Shown here piece after piece: positions 1 to 9,106 of a DNA stretch of 64,000 nucleotides (within the stretch, counting starts at the first letter, position 1; each line of letters starts with the position of its first letter). The notes beneath the pieces are model-generated. The model was not told the DNA's origin. It worked only from the letters and a program-made list of their open reading frames with translations, and made no database searches. The DNA is taken from positions 682,001 to 746,000 of the forward strand of contig JACKPP010000001.1 in assembly GCA_024233455.1 (NCBI GenBank). Reading direction: 5' to 3'. This DNA is from Chlamydiales bacterium. GTDB lineage: Bacteria > Chlamydiota > Chlamydiia > Chlamydiales > JACKPQ01. The translations under genes were made by a program, and so were the position numbers.

Positions 1-624
1 GCTTTAGTCACACACGTAACCCAAGGAAGTCAAATTCCATCTACTGGCATTGTTCCGCAAAATTTCTGGATGACTCAACCCCATCATTTTGCAGATGCTA
101 ACCTAGAATCTGCAAGACAACTTATTTCAGCAATCGCCCCGATCACCAACACTATTACCTTATTATATGCTGCAGGGGATCGGAATCATAAAATGGCGCA
201 AGCACTTCAAAGTCAATGGAAAGAAGTTTTGGGCATCACGGTTGAATTGGAAGCTGTAGAAACAAAAGTCTATTTTAGTCGCATTTCTAATCAAGACTAT
301 CAACTGTCAATTGGCTCTTGGATTGCCGATTTTGCCGATCCCATCAACTTTCTAGATGTCTTTAAAACAAAATCTGTAGGCACGAATAATACACATTGGG
401 AAAATGTAGTTTACGAGCAGCTTTTAGATCAATCAAATCAAACTCTAGACGTAAACCAACGTCAAGCGCTTTTATGTAAAGCCGAGGAAATTTTAATCAG
501 CGAGATGCCGGTTATCCCCCTTTTCACCTACAGCCTGCTTTACGTTAAAAACGAAAAATTAAAAAATGTGACTATTTCTTCTATGGGCAGCTTAGATTTT
601 ACGCACGCCTATCTTGAAGAATAG
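1..624 (+). CDS. oppA: Oligopeptide ABC transporter substrate-binding protein, C-terminal part
   Basis: The reading frame is open from base 1, so this is the 3' part of a longer gene that starts outside the window. The sequence matches the C-terminal lobe of family 5 solute-binding proteins (OppA/DppA type): a segment of the form QWKEVLGITVEL, then the conserved stretch with SWIADFADP, then a helical end with EMPVIPLF. Such proteins capture peptides in the periplasm and deliver them to an OppBCDF importer, which suits an intracellular bacterium that depends on host peptides. No other transporter subunit is visible here. It is followed 28 bases later by a small exported protein. Family assignment is good; the substrate is unknown. 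Confidence 0.85.
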   Translation, partial: ALVTHVTQGSQIPSTGIVPQNFWMTQPHHFADANLESARQLISAIAPITNTITLLYAAGDRNHKMAQALQSQWKEVLGITVELEAVETKVYFSRISNQDYQLSIGSWIADFADPINFLDVFKTKSVGTNNTHWENVVYEQLLDQSNQTLDVNQRQALLCKAEEILISEMPVIPLFTYSLLYVKNEKLKNVTISSMGSLDFTHAYLEE

Positions 625-652
625 GGCTTAAATAGAGTATTGATTAGAGATA

Positions 653-1015
653 ATGAAAAAATATTTATTTTTGCTCTTACTCAACTGCTCTCTCTTTGCC
701 GGATCTCTAACGCTATTTAATGATAGTCCTTTTAAGCTTAAAGGGGTTATCTTATCGGCTACGGGTGCAAACTTAGGAGAGATCGTCTTAAGCCCTCAAC
801 ACCGAGTTGTCTGGTCAGATAATCAGACAAGCAGCAACGTTGGCTACTCCGAAACACCCTATTCCGTCATCTGGTACTGTCTGGAGGGTCAAGAGTATGG
901 AATTTGGACCAATGTATCCGTCGGTTCCTTCGTTACAGCTAGCGGATCGGAAGGGCCTCGCATTTGTCCTACGCCAAAAAGTCAGAATCAAGGCACTTTT
1001 CAACCACAAAATTAA
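653..1015 (+). CDS. Small exported protein of unknown function
   Basis: A 120-residue protein with a clear N-terminal signal peptide: lysines at 2-3, a leucine-rich core and a likely cut after about residue 16-18 near LFAGS. The mature part is about 100 residues, rich in Ser, Gly and Thr, with two cysteines (in WYC and RICP) that could form a disulfide. I do not recognise a family. It lies between the OppA-like gene and the GspL-like gene on the same strand. A TATAAT-like hexamer at 1025-1030, downstream of its stop, suggests that the next gene has its own promoter. Periplasmic or outer-membrane location is inferred from the signal only. Confidence 0.6.
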   Translation: MKKYLFLLLLNCSLFAGSLTLFNDSPFKLKGVILSATGANLGEIVLSPQHRVVWSDNQTSSNVGYSETPYSVIWYCLEGQEYGIWTNVSVGSFVTASGSEGPRICPTPKSQNQGTFQPQN

Positions 1016-1060
1016 CTAAACCGTTATAATGGATATCTAATTAGATTTAGGTAACCTCAA

Positions 1061-2560
1061 ATGTCAAATATTGGCCTTCATATTGACGGTTCAGCAATGC
1101 ATCTTGCTCTTTTAAAAAAGCGTAAAGGCAAAGTTGAGATCCAGTCCTTAAAGCACACAGATACGCTTATATCTGAACCTTTCTTAGAAAAACGTATTGA
1201 AATGACCACTGGTTTGTCGTGCCGAGATACATTAGTTAGGACAATTGACATTCCTTTGACCAAGCGTAAAGGGGTATTAGAAGCGCTTCCTTTTCAAATT
1301 GAGCATCAAGTCCCGTACCCCCTAAACGATCTGATTATCAACACAAGCTTGCACCCCATCGATAAGACTTCCACTAAAGCCCAAATTATAGCCAGCCCCA
1401 AGTCGAAGATTGCAGCCCATCTAAAACTGCTTCAAGATCGAGGCCTTAGCGCTAATTGGATTTCATCACATGCTCAAGCTCTTTACCGCTACTGCAGTCA
1501 CTTCTACCCTAATATCTCGAATTGTATCGCGCTTTTTTTTGGGAGCAAAGAAACATCTCTTATTTCCATTATCGACCATAAATTGCACACTTCCACATCG
1601 ATAGCTATCGGATATAGCCATTTTATCGACCTATGGAATAGCGAGAATCCCGGTAAAAAATTTCCCGCATTGCACGCAGAAATTTTCACCGATGCAAAAT
1701 CAGAAGTTCACAAGCTTAAAAAACGGTATTTTAGCGAATTAGATCGCTGTATTCATTTTGTAAAAGGTCGATGTAAAACTGCTTTACATATGAATGCGCT
1801 TCCTCTTGGCTACTTCATCGATTTTTTTGGTGCCGACCCTATCATCGAAAATCCCATTCAAGAGCGCTGTGAAATTGATAAAGCACCGTTTGCTATTGGT
1901 ATCGGACTGGCTTTAGATACACTCTGCCAAGATCAGCAAACCATTCAGTTTCGCCAAAATAACTTTACGCCGTCGGCACATCTTGCCAAACTTGGCAAAA
2001 AGCTCTGCTATTGCTTTTTTTTGGCCTCTCTTCTGGCTTTTTTTTCTCTCTTTCTAACCAATGGGCTTCTTCATAGGCGAGAAATTAACCTAGAGCGAAA
2101 AATGAATGCTTTTATTGATGGTTGGGAACAAGTTGGAAAGTTAAGCCGATCAAAATTTGCATTGAGTCACGAAAAAAAGCCACTCCGCCGAATCGAGTAT
2201 AAGTTAGATCGCTTGAAAAATATCCTGCGTACCCAAAAAGGATTTTTTCCGGTTTACTCACAGGTGCCATTGGTGAGTGAGACACTGGCCACGTTAACTC
2301 AAGTGCCCCTGTTTGAAAGAGTAAACATACAATCCTTTAACTATCAGCTGCTCCAATATCCACTTTTAAGTAAACCCTTTTCATCTTATGATGGCATCGT
2401 TCAGCTTTACATGAAAATTCCAGAACCAAGTTTAGCACGTCAAATTCAGGATTATTTACAAAACGATTGCGCGCTTGTCGATAAATCTAAAGATTTGCGT
2501 TGGGAGCGATCTTCTGACGGTTACACTGCAGAATTCCATTTAAGGAGCAGGCCGAAATGA
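1061..2560 (+). CDS. GspL/PilM-like protein (CT646-type)
   Basis: The 499-residue protein opens with an actin-like ATPase beginning (IGLHIDGSAMHLALLKK), as in PilM and the cytoplasmic part of GspL. One hydrophobic segment lies at about residues 316-336, followed by a charged, probably coiled-coil region and a periplasmic-type domain. This cytoplasmic domain, single membrane span, periplasmic domain plan is that of GspL, the inner-membrane partner of the GspE ATPase in type II secretion. The next gene has the matching GspM-like shape, and gspD/gspE are in the same window. Gene order with the MORN lipoprotein, cyclo-ligase and (further on) recA matches chlamydial CT646-CT650 as I recall it. Family recognition is moderate; the secretion role is inferred. 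A copy of the 19-bp palindrome lies inside at 1771-1789. Confidence 0.65.
   Translation: MSNIGLHIDGSAMHLALLKKRKGKVEIQSLKHTDTLISEPFLEKRIEMTTGLSCRDTLVRTIDIPLTKRKGVLEALPFQIEHQVPYPLNDLIINTSLHPIDKTSTKAQIIASPKSKIAAHLKLLQDRGLSANWISSHAQALYRYCSHFYPNISNCIALFFGSKETSLISIIDHKLHTSTSIAIGYSHFIDLWNSENPGKKFPALHAEIFTDAKSEVHKLKKRYFSELDRCIHFVKGRCKTALHMNALPLGYFIDFFGADPIIENPIQERCEIDKAPFAIGIGLALDTLCQDQQTIQFRQNNFTPSAHLAKLGKKLCYCFFLASLLAFFSLFLTNGLLHRREINLERKMNAFIDGWEQVGKLSRSKFALSHEKKPLRRIEYKLDRLKNILRTQKGFFPVYSQVPLVSETLATLTQVPLFERVNIQSFNYQLLQYPLLSKPFSSYDGIVQLYMKIPEPSLARQIQDYLQNDCALVDKSKDLRWERSSDGYTAEFHLRSRPK
1771..1789. repeat. 19-bp near-palindrome, copy 1
   Basis: ATGTAAAACTGCTTTACAT, inside the GspL-like gene. It fits the consensus ATGTAAARCNGYTTTACAT shared by eight sites in the window. 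Confidence 0.85.
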
Positions 2561-3228
2561 AAAATCTCCTCTCCTTTGACATTCCATGGAAAAACCTTCT
2601 ACTTAAACCTTTCTTTCTCATCCCTTTGATCTGCGCGGCATTTTTACCCACGCTATATTGTTTATCGACCTACTTTAAAAAAGCTGATCGCATAGAAGAG
2701 CTTGAGGTTGAATACAATGCTCTGATACCAAAAATTGGCAAAGTTTTAACGAATAAAAACAATGAACATACATTTAAGAAACTCTATGCCAATGTAGACC
2801 ATTTTTATTGCGAAAAGCACCTGGAAGCGCTCAAGTTTTTAAAACCACAAATCAATCAACTTAAATTTCTGTCAAATTACGGATCTTTTGCTAAATGCTC
2901 TAGCTTAAAAAATCAGCTACAAAAATTGTCAGGTAGCGGAAATGCCCTTTTACTATCCCAAACCCAGAAGCACATAGCTCACCTCATCCAAGAAACCGAA
3001 GAAAAATTGATGCACCCCATCGAAATTGATAGAGACGACTTGCTGAAACTTTTAGCTTATATCGAAGGAGTTCCTCTCAAATCCAACCAAGCTCCAGTAG
3101 GACGTCCCAACTTGCTCTTAACGCGTTTTTCTCTTTCTAAACGTGTTGGAACTCTAGGAGCAGAAGCCTTTTTTGTCGACTTTGATTTAGTCAAAAGAGA
3201 ACCTGCTATTCAAAAGGAGGGACGGTGA
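2557..3228 (+). CDS. GspM/PilO-like bitopic membrane protein (CT647-type)
   Basis: Start and previous stop overlap as ATGA, so it is translationally coupled to the GspL-like gene. The 223 residues contain a short cytoplasmic N-terminus, one hydrophobic segment at about 16-36 (PFFLIPLICAAFLPTLYC), and a helical, lysine- and glutamate-rich remainder predicted outside the inner membrane. This topology is that of GspM/PilO-type assembly proteins, which pair with GspL/PilN. Sequence conservation in this family is poor, so the call rests on topology and position. The chlamydial counterpart is annotated as hypothetical in the gene order I recall. Confidence 0.5.
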   Translation: MKNLLSFDIPWKNLLLKPFFLIPLICAAFLPTLYCLSTYFKKADRIEELEVEYNALIPKIGKVLTNKNNEHTFKKLYANVDHFYCEKHLEALKFLKPQINQLKFLSNYGSFAKCSSLKNQLQKLSGSGNALLLSQTQKHIAHLIQETEEKLMHPIEIDRDDLLKLLAYIEGVPLKSNQAPVGRPNLLLTRFSLSKRVGTLGAEAFFVDFDLVKREPAIQKEGR

Positions 3229-4469
3229 AATTTTTTATTCTATCTATAGTATTTTTGATGGGCTGCTCTCATCATTCAAATAGTGAAAATACAATTTCTA
3301 GCATTCATATTATCGATCGTAACGGCTTTACAGAGACCATTAGCTCTGAAGAGCGTATTTTGCGCCTCCAAAAGAACGACTACTTAACTCCCCAGCCCTA
3401 CAAAAAAGTAACCCGCACGTTGAAAAAAAATGCACTTGGAAAAATTCCAAGTCTTTTAACAACCTACCATCCGAATGGTCAACTTTGGCAATACTTAGAA
3501 GTATTAGACGGAAGGGCATTGGGAATCTACCATGAATTTTTCCCCACAGGACAAAAGCGTCTAGAAGCCTATGTGATAGAAGGGGAAGGCGATCTATCTC
3601 CAAGTGCCCAAGACGATTGGATTTTTGATGGGAAAAATTTAGCCTGGAATGAACAGGGAAATCTTATTGCGGAAATCTCTTATAGGAAAGGTTTTTTAGA
3701 CGGGTTATCGACTTACTACCATGCCAATGGTCAAATTAAGCGTACGGTACCTTACAGTTCAGGAAAAATAGAAGGCACCATTTCGCACTACGACGACAAG
3801 GGAAATTCTGTCGGCATTGAGAGTTTTGAAAAAGGACAGCTCCATGGCATCACCCAATTTCAAGGCAATGGTCTCTGCCCTCCCTATCGCGAAAAATATC
3901 TACAGGGGAAGCTCATTGAGGGAACCTATTTTGATCTCAGTGGACAATGTATCGCAGAAATCCGCGGGGGAAACGGAGAAAAAACTATTTTCGAAAATGG
4001 GACGCTTGCCAAGAAAATTGAGTACAAAAATGGAGATCCGAACGGGCGTATACAGCTTTTCTCACCTGAAAAAATCCTCTTATCCGAACATCACATCATC
4101 GATGGAAAAAAACATGGAGAGGAGTGGATTTATCAAGCAGACCATCAGCCTAAAATGCTGATTTCCTGGTATAACGATGAAATCCATGGCACGGTTAAAA
4201 CGTGGTTTGCAAATGGACTTATGGAAAGTCAGCGGGAAATTTGCCATAACCTGCGCCATGGACATAGCTTTGCCTGGTATGCAGATGGAAGTATGATGCT
4301 GCATGAAAACTATGAAAACGGGCTGCTCTCAAAAGGTTCTTACATGAAAAAGGGGGGTACTGATCCCGTTTCCACAGTAAAAAACGGGCAGGGGGTTGCC
4401 ACTTTACATGACGCAGATGGGTTTTTTCTGAAAAAAATTGAATACAAAGACGGGAGACCTGTTGAATAA
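3225..4469 (+). CDS. MORN-type repeat lipoprotein (CT648-type)
   Basis: It starts with GTG in a GTGA overlap with the previous stop, preceded by AGGAGG at 3214-3219. The signal peptide ends in a lipobox, FLMGC, so the protein is probably lipid-anchored in the envelope. The rest is a run of about 22-residue repeats of the MORN_2 type, recognisable by cores such as YHPNGQ, FFPTGQ, WNEQGN, YHANGQ, YDDKGN, FDLSGQ and WFANGL, spread over about residues 80-410. Such repeats form a long beta structure and usually mediate protein or lipid contacts; no enzymatic residues are evident. It is third in the GspL-like/GspM-like operon and overlaps the next gene. It could be a surface or periplasmic scaffold; its exact role is unknown. 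Confidence 0.75.
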   Translation: MKFFILSIVFLMGCSHHSNSENTISSIHIIDRNGFTETISSEERILRLQKNDYLTPQPYKKVTRTLKKNALGKIPSLLTTYHPNGQLWQYLEVLDGRALGIYHEFFPTGQKRLEAYVIEGEGDLSPSAQDDWIFDGKNLAWNEQGNLIAEISYRKGFLDGLSTYYHANGQIKRTVPYSSGKIEGTISHYDDKGNSVGIESFEKGQLHGITQFQGNGLCPPYREKYLQGKLIEGTYFDLSGQCIAEIRGGNGEKTIFENGTLAKKIEYKNGDPNGRIQLFSPEKILLSEHHIIDGKKHGEEWIYQADHQPKMLISWYNDEIHGTVKTWFANGLMESQREICHNLRHGHSFAWYADGSMMLHENYENGLLSKGSYMKKGGTDPVSTVKNGQGVATLHDADGFFLKKIEYKDGRPVE

Positions 4470-4995
4470 GCCTTATCTTCGAAAGATCTACAAACTTCGT
4501 CGGATGGAAATTTCTAAGGACCGCCGCCTTGAGGCCAAAAAATCTCTCTTAGAAACACTCGTTCCTCTTCTTTCTCCTTTTAAAAAAATCCTTTCATTTG
4601 CCAGCACCCAGTACGAAATTGATCTTTGGCCCTTAAATGCGCTATTGGCTAAGGACCAGCGTCTGTGTTTGCCACGTTTGGAAAATCATCAAATTAATCC
4701 CTATTACGTACCAGAAATAGATGGCCATCTCCTCCAATCGCCTTACCATGTTCTAGAGCCGGATCCAAAGCTCTGCAGCCCTATTGCCAAATCAAATTTG
4801 GATTGTATTCTCGTTCCTGGCCTTTGTTTTGATCAAAACAATCACCGCTTAGGCTATGGACTGGGACATTTTGATCGCTTCTTAAAAGATGTTTTAACAA
4901 CACCGATATTTGGCATCGGCTTTAAAGAGCAATTTATCCCGAAACTCCCCTCAGAACCACACGATATGACCCTAACAAATCTCTATCTTTTTTAA
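4462..4995 (+). CDS. ygfA: 5-formyltetrahydrofolate cyclo-ligase
   Basis: This enzyme converts 5-formyltetrahydrofolate to 5,10-methenyltetrahydrofolate using ATP. The family is recognisable from the N-terminal basic helix (LRKIYKLRRMEIS), the middle segment with LPRLENHQINPYYV, and the C-terminal motif with LVPGLCFDQNNHRLGYGLGHFDRFL (written in pieces: LVPGLCFD, RLGYG, GHFDRFL). I chose the TTG at 4462 because GGGAG at 4451-4455 lies at the right distance and it overlaps the previous stop codon by only a few bases; a further upstream TTG at 4438 has no such site. At about 178 residues it is close to the usual family length. It matches CT649 in position, between the MORN lipoprotein and, farther on, recA. 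Confidence 0.85.
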   Translation: MNKPYLRKIYKLRRMEISKDRRLEAKKSLLETLVPLLSPFKKILSFASTQYEIDLWPLNALLAKDQRLCLPRLENHQINPYYVPEIDGHLLQSPYHVLEPDPKLCSPIAKSNLDCILVPGLCFDQNNHRLGYGLGHFDRFLKDVLTTPIFGIGFKEQFIPKLPSEPHDMTLTNLYLF

Positions 4996-5018
4996 TATAT
5001 TTTGGTTAGACTGAGCGT

Positions 5019-5273
5019 ATGGTTGCATACATTATACACTGGGTCTTTAAAATTTACTTTATCCTGCTTGTAGCTCGCATCATTGGCTCGTGGGTTCCTC
5101 AATTTCAGCATACAAAATTGATGCGCTTTGTCGGGTTTTACACTGATCCTTACCTGAACCTATTTAGACGTATTATTCCTCCTATTGGAGGAATGGATTT
5201 CAGCCCTATTATCGCTTTTATTGTTTTGCAAGGTGTGCAAACACTGATCCTCGGCCTTCTGTCCACGTTATGA
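5019..5273 (+). CDS. YggT family membrane protein
   Basis: An 84-residue protein with two hydrophobic segments at the ends (about 4-24 and 62-82) and the family centre VARIIGSWVPQ followed by YTDPYLNLFRRIIPPIGG, typical of YggT/CcmB-like small membrane proteins. Members are linked to cell division, envelope stress or ion balance in other bacteria, but the molecular role is not settled. It overlaps the following tRNA-dihydrouridine synthase by an ATGA junction, so the two are co-translated. Confidence 0.85.
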   Translation: MVAYIIHWVFKIYFILLVARIIGSWVPQFQHTKLMRFVGFYTDPYLNLFRRIIPPIGGMDFSPIIAFIVLQGVQTLILGLLSTL

Positions 5274-6280
5274 TCCATCCCCTCGAGCTTGGCTCTTTAA
5301 CTTTACCTACCAACGTGATCTGCGCCCCTCTTGCAGGCTGTACTAATCTTACTTGGCGGCGGATGCTAAAGCGCTTTTCTCCAGGTCTTATGTTTTGTGA
5401 AATGGTTAAAATGGAAGCACTGGTGCGAGCAGATGCCAATACTTCCCGCATTCTTGATTACGATGCGGACATGCACCCCATAGGAGCACAAATCTGCGGT
5501 AGCAATATTCAAATGGCCGCCACCGCTGCAAAGATGATCGAAGAACTGGGATTCGATGTGATCGACCTAAATTGCGGTTGCCCTGTCGACAAAGTGACCA
5601 AAGATGGCAGTGGATCCGGCCTTTTAAAATATCCCGAGCGCATAGGAGAAATCCTGTACCAAATGGTCCAAGCAGTCTCTATTCCAGTAACCGTCAAAAT
5701 TCGAGCTGGTTGGGATGACGAGATCATTAACGCACCTGAAATTGTCGAAATTGCCGAGCAAGCAGGCGCCAAAGCCATTGCAATCCATGGACGCACGCGA
5801 GCGCAGGGCTACAAGGGATCTGCCAATCGCGCTTGGATCAAAGACTGTAAAGCCAGAGCCAATACCATCAAGATTTACGGCAATGGGGATGTTTTCGACC
5901 CCGAAAGTGCCGCTGCAATGTTTGAAGAAACGGGCTGTGATGGGATATTACTAGCCCGAGGCACGCTCGGCAGGCCTTGGATCATCGAAGACATTACACG
6001 GGCCTTATCGGGCCTTCCTGCCATTTTACGCACATCTGATCATTACCGATCCATTCTACTAGAACACCTAAATGACATTGAAAGCTACCACAACGAGCGC
6101 AAAGCGCTTATTGAAATGAGAAAAATTGGGTGCTGGTATCTTAAAAAAAGCGTTGGAACTAAAGCTCTACGAGATGCCTTAAACAAAGCCCAATGCATCC
6201 AAGAGGCTAGAGCTGTTATAGAGTCCTACGACTGGGACCAAACGTCTTTTGCCGCGCAAGAAGAGCTGACCTTCTGTTAA
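5270..6280 (+). CDS. dus: tRNA-dihydrouridine synthase
   Basis: A 336-residue FMN-dependent enzyme that reduces uridines in the D-loop of tRNA. Visible family features: the N-terminal APLAGCTNLTWRRM segment, MVKMEALVRA, the DLNCGCPVDKVTKDGSG stretch with the catalytic cysteine (about residue 103), the KIRAGWDD segment, AIHGRTRAQGYKG, and the flavin phosphate-binding YGNGDVFDPE and LLARGTLGRPWI segments. It is most like the DusB branch. It overlaps yggT by four bases and ends before a hairpin shared with the outer-membrane protein gene on the other strand. Confidence 0.92.
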   Translation: MIHPLELGSLTLPTNVICAPLAGCTNLTWRRMLKRFSPGLMFCEMVKMEALVRADANTSRILDYDADMHPIGAQICGSNIQMAATAAKMIEELGFDVIDLNCGCPVDKVTKDGSGSGLLKYPERIGEILYQMVQAVSIPVTVKIRAGWDDEIINAPEIVEIAEQAGAKAIAIHGRTRAQGYKGSANRAWIKDCKARANTIKIYGNGDVFDPESAAAMFEETGCDGILLARGTLGRPWIIEDITRALSGLPAILRTSDHYRSILLEHLNDIESYHNERKALIEMRKIGCWYLKKSVGTKALRDALNKAQCIQEARAVIESYDWDQTSFAAQEELTFC

Positions 6281-6309
6281 CCTCAACTTATTGCTAGGGC
6301 ATAGAAAAT

Positions 6310-6337
6310 AAAAAAACCGGCTGGTTTCCCAGCCGGT
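6310..6337 (-). terminator. Rho-independent terminator for the outer-membrane protein gene
   Basis: Stem 6316-6324 (ACCGGCTGG) pairs with 6329-6337 across a four-base loop. On the minus strand it is followed by seven T at 6316-6310. It ends the gene at 6368 and may also stop transcripts arriving from dus on the plus strand. Confidence 0.85.
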
Positions 6338-6367
6338 GAAAACTCGTTTAAGTTAGATGAGATCTTA

Positions 6368-7531
6368 TTAGAAATCCCAACGAAACTCAAAAGTAGCGCC
6401 ATGCATTGAAAAATCTTCTGACCATCTCTCATATTTTAGAGGAGCTGCATCGTCGATTTTTAGCATTTGGTTAGCACGCCACCAATACTGGCCATCGTAA
6501 CCTATTCTAAATCCAATGTGCTCTTTATCATCATTAAAGAAGATATCGTACGAGACACCGCTAAAAATTTGCATGGTAGGAATCATTTTATGAGTATTAG
6601 CGCTCAATCTAATTTTTCTATCACTGATTAGGCTATAACTTTCTTTATGATCTACATCAAAGAAACCGTAAAGTAAAGCACCTAAACCATCAGCAAAGAA
6701 GCTAAAGCCTTTTGCTAAAAACCATTTAGAATTAAATCCAATTTCTGGTCCCACACCTTTAAAGTTAGAATCTTCAGAAATTTTAATGGTGTTTGGTCCT
6801 AAAGCAACCACATTTACTCCACAAAATGGACCAGGTGTAACCCCAGTTGATCCGCAATAACGTGTCACCTGATCTAGATCGATCCAAGCAATTTTTGCAC
6901 CCCAAAAAGGACGCATCGAGAGCATTTTGCTTAAGAAATAGTTACGACCTAGTTGTACGTCAACCGAATCAAATTCGATCTGGTACTGAGACTTGGCTTT
7001 GGTTGCAATAAACGTAGATTGTACTCCAGCATTAGCATCAGGATCTGGGCAAATGCCTCCGCGTAGAGGCACTACAATGCTATTATTGCATCCACCACTA
7101 CTTGTAGAATTGCTGTCTCCAGAACCAAAATGCGTGTAATTGGCATAGAGATCCCAACCATCGAAATTGAAGTCGTATCCTAGACCAACTCTAGCGCCCC
7201 AATTAAAATCGAAATCCATTTCTTTGGTACGACCTTTAATTGGATATTCCAATTGAGGATTATTATCCGTGTATGCAAACTCTGTTCCGCCAACAAAAGG
7301 CTTCCAGTAGAGAACATCAAAAGTAAAAAACCAGTTACAGTCTTCTTTCGATGGTTTTGCATTGGCCGTATGAGCACCGTAGCCACCATAAGAATTTTCA
7401 GTACCGACTTGCATCATCTGCTTTTCGAGCATGTCGACACGCGATTCCATATCTGAGGCTGCTACCCCTGTTGCCGACGCCACTAGGGCTGCAACCGCAA
7501 CGGGTAACTTCTTCAGTATATTTTTATCCAT
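6368..7531 (-). CDS. MOMP-like / Lpg1974-family outer-membrane barrel protein, paralog 1
   Basis: I placed the start at 7531 (MDKNILKKLPVAV), which has GAGGGA just upstream and begins a normal signal peptide ending near VAAS; the frame stays open further upstream without such a site. After the signal there is a short heptad region (SRVDMLEKQM) and then a barrel with alternating aromatic strands, including FDVLYWKPFVGGTEFAY, FNWGARVGLGYDF and GAKIAWIDLDQ. The chain ends in FRWDF, a terminal phenylalanine typical of outer-membrane proteins recognised by BamA. About 388 residues, usual for this porin class. The adjacent gene 7736-8881 is a close paralog sharing most of these strands. Likely an abundant pore protein; substrate unknown. 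Confidence 0.85.
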   Translation of the reverse strand: MDKNILKKLPVAVAALVASATGVAASDMESRVDMLEKQMMQVGTENSYGGYGAHTANAKPSKEDCNWFFTFDVLYWKPFVGGTEFAYTDNNPQLEYPIKGRTKEMDFDFNWGARVGLGYDFNFDGWDLYANYTHFGSGDSNSTSSGGCNNSIVVPLRGGICPDPDANAGVQSTFIATKAKSQYQIEFDSVDVQLGRNYFLSKMLSMRPFWGAKIAWIDLDQVTRYCGSTGVTPGPFCGVNVVALGPNTIKISEDSNFKGVGPEIGFNSKWFLAKGFSFFADGLGALLYGFFDVDHKESYSLISDRKIRLSANTHKMIPTMQIFSGVSYDIFFNDDKEHIGFRIGYDGQYWWRANQMLKIDDAAPLKYERWSEDFSMHGATFEFRWDF

Positions 7532-7684
7532 GTTTCCCTCACCATTGAAGTTATTGAGTATCTGCAATATCGCTAAAGCTGAAATAATTAAAAGCATTAA
7601 CGCCGCCTTCTTGCCATACTCTGATTTGTTGTTTTCGCCTTCCACAAATAAAACTGCTATCCACTGCTAAATCTTTATAAGTGC

Positions 7685-7711
7685 GAAGGGCAGAAGTCGG
7701 TTCTGCCCTTC
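7685..7711 (-). terminator. Terminator-like hairpin between the two barrel genes
   Basis: GAAGGGCAGAA at 7685-7695 pairs perfectly with 7701-7711 across five bases. It lies 24 bases past the stop of the gene at 7736. No strong T-run follows, so it may be a weak terminator or an mRNA end stabiliser. Confidence 0.6.
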
Positions 7712-7735
7712 AATTCTACTATCTTGTAAGTGAGC

Positions 7736-8881
7736 TTAGAAATCCCAACGGAAATCTACAGTTACACCGTGCATGCTGACATCTTCAGACCATCTCTCAT
7801 ATTTCAGAGGAGCTGCGTCGTCAATTTTCAACATTTGGTTAGCTCTCCACCAGTACTGGCAATCGTAACCAACTCTGACTCCAAAGTGTTGCTTATCGCA
7901 ATCAAAGAAGACATCGTATCCTACGCCAGCAAAAAGTTGAGCTGTTGGAACCATTTTATGCACATTTCCACTCAATTTGATGCGTGGGTATGGTGTGCCA
8001 GTGAATTTTTCTCTGTGATCTACATCGAAGTAACCGTATAGAAGAGCACCAAGAGCGTCAGCAAAGAAGCTGAAACCTTTAGCTAAGTGCCACTTTCCAT
8101 TCATACCAACCTCAGGTCCAATACCCCAGAAGTCAGAATCTTCGTTGATTTTCACGCTGTTTGGTCCGAGACCTGCAACATCCAATCCACAGAATGTTGT
8201 TGAGCCAGAACCACCGCAGAAGCGTGTTTCTTGATCAAGATCGATCCAAGCTGTCTTTACGCCAAAAAATGGACGGAAAGAAAGATACTTACTAACAAAG
8301 TAGTTGCGGCCCAAATTTAAATCGATGCTATCGAAGTCAAAATCAAACTGTGATTTTGCGCTTTGAGCAAAAAAAGCTTGAGCTGTTTGGTTATCTGCAC
8401 CTGTGCAAATTCCACCACGAAGTGGCATTACTGCGCTATTGCAACCACCCGATACAGAGCTGCTGCTACCGTTGCTGAAATAAGTGTACATAGCATACAA
8501 ATCCCAACCATCATGGCAGAAATTATATCCAAGACCTACACGAGCACCCCAATCCCAGCTAAAGTCGATCTCTTTAGTACGACCTTTTACTGGATATTGA
8601 ATTGCTGGGTTATTATCTGAGTATGCAAACTCAGTGCCGCCTACGCCGGGCTTCCAGTAGAGAACATCAACAGTAATAAACCAGTTGTTGTTATCTTTGA
8701 TTGGACGAGCAGATGCTGTATTAGCACCAAAACCGCCAAATGCGTTCTCGGTTCCCACTTCCGACATTTGCTTTTCTAGCTGCTCCACTCTCGAGTGAAG
8801 ATCTGACGCTGAAAAAGCGACAGACGTTACAGCAAGAGAAGCTAAGGCTAGGGCAACCTTATTTAATATACTTACTTTCAT
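7736..8881 (-). CDS. MOMP-like / Lpg1974-family outer-membrane barrel protein, paralog 2
   Basis: A 381-residue paralog of the gene just downstream on the same strand. The start at 8881 has GAGGT seven bases upstream. Signal peptide residues 1-24 (ending AFSAS), then a short coiled-coil stretch (SRVEQLEKQM), then the barrel. The aligned features are WFITVDVLYWKPGVGG, WDWGARVGLGYNF, LNLGRNYFVSKYLSFRP, GAKTAWIDLDQ-like FGVKTAWIDLDQ, and the C-terminal YWWRANQMLKIDDAAPLKY and FRWDF. The two copies differ mainly in central loops, where the first has extra residues, as expected of exposed loops. Each seems to have its own 3' hairpin. Role: outer-membrane pore or adhesin-like surface protein, inferred from family. 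Confidence 0.85.
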   Translation of the reverse strand: MKVSILNKVALALASLAVTSVAFSASDLHSRVEQLEKQMSEVGTENAFGGFGANTASARPIKDNNNWFITVDVLYWKPGVGGTEFAYSDNNPAIQYPVKGRTKEIDFSWDWGARVGLGYNFCHDGWDLYAMYTYFSNGSSSSVSGGCNSAVMPLRGGICTGADNQTAQAFFAQSAKSQFDFDFDSIDLNLGRNYFVSKYLSFRPFFGVKTAWIDLDQETRFCGGSGSTTFCGLDVAGLGPNSVKINEDSDFWGIGPEVGMNGKWHLAKGFSFFADALGALLYGYFDVDHREKFTGTPYPRIKLSGNVHKMVPTAQLFAGVGYDVFFDCDKQHFGVRVGYDCQYWWRANQMLKIDDAAPLKYERWSEDVSMHGVTVDFRWDF

Positions 8882-9106
8882 CTCTTACCTCATGGGTGTT
8901 AATATCAATTCTTAAACTCTATATAATCCCCATATAAACAATAATAATTATTTTTAAAACAAATTTATTATTTATTTTGGATTTTAATTTTCATCTTAAG
9001 CGAGCAGTTGCTGATTTGCCTCTTAAGAACTCCAATAGGGTCCTATGTCTATTCTCTTTTCATATATAATATAAACTATATTTTAAACATTATTTTAATA
9101 AATTAC

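Noticed and set aside
4080..4304. Minus-strand frame inside the MORN lipoprotein
   Set aside because: It is a shadow of the repeat-coding strand with no independent support.
7253..7670. Plus-strand open frames across the outer-membrane protein genes
   Set aside because: They run antisense to well-supported genes, have poor composition and no ribosome sites.
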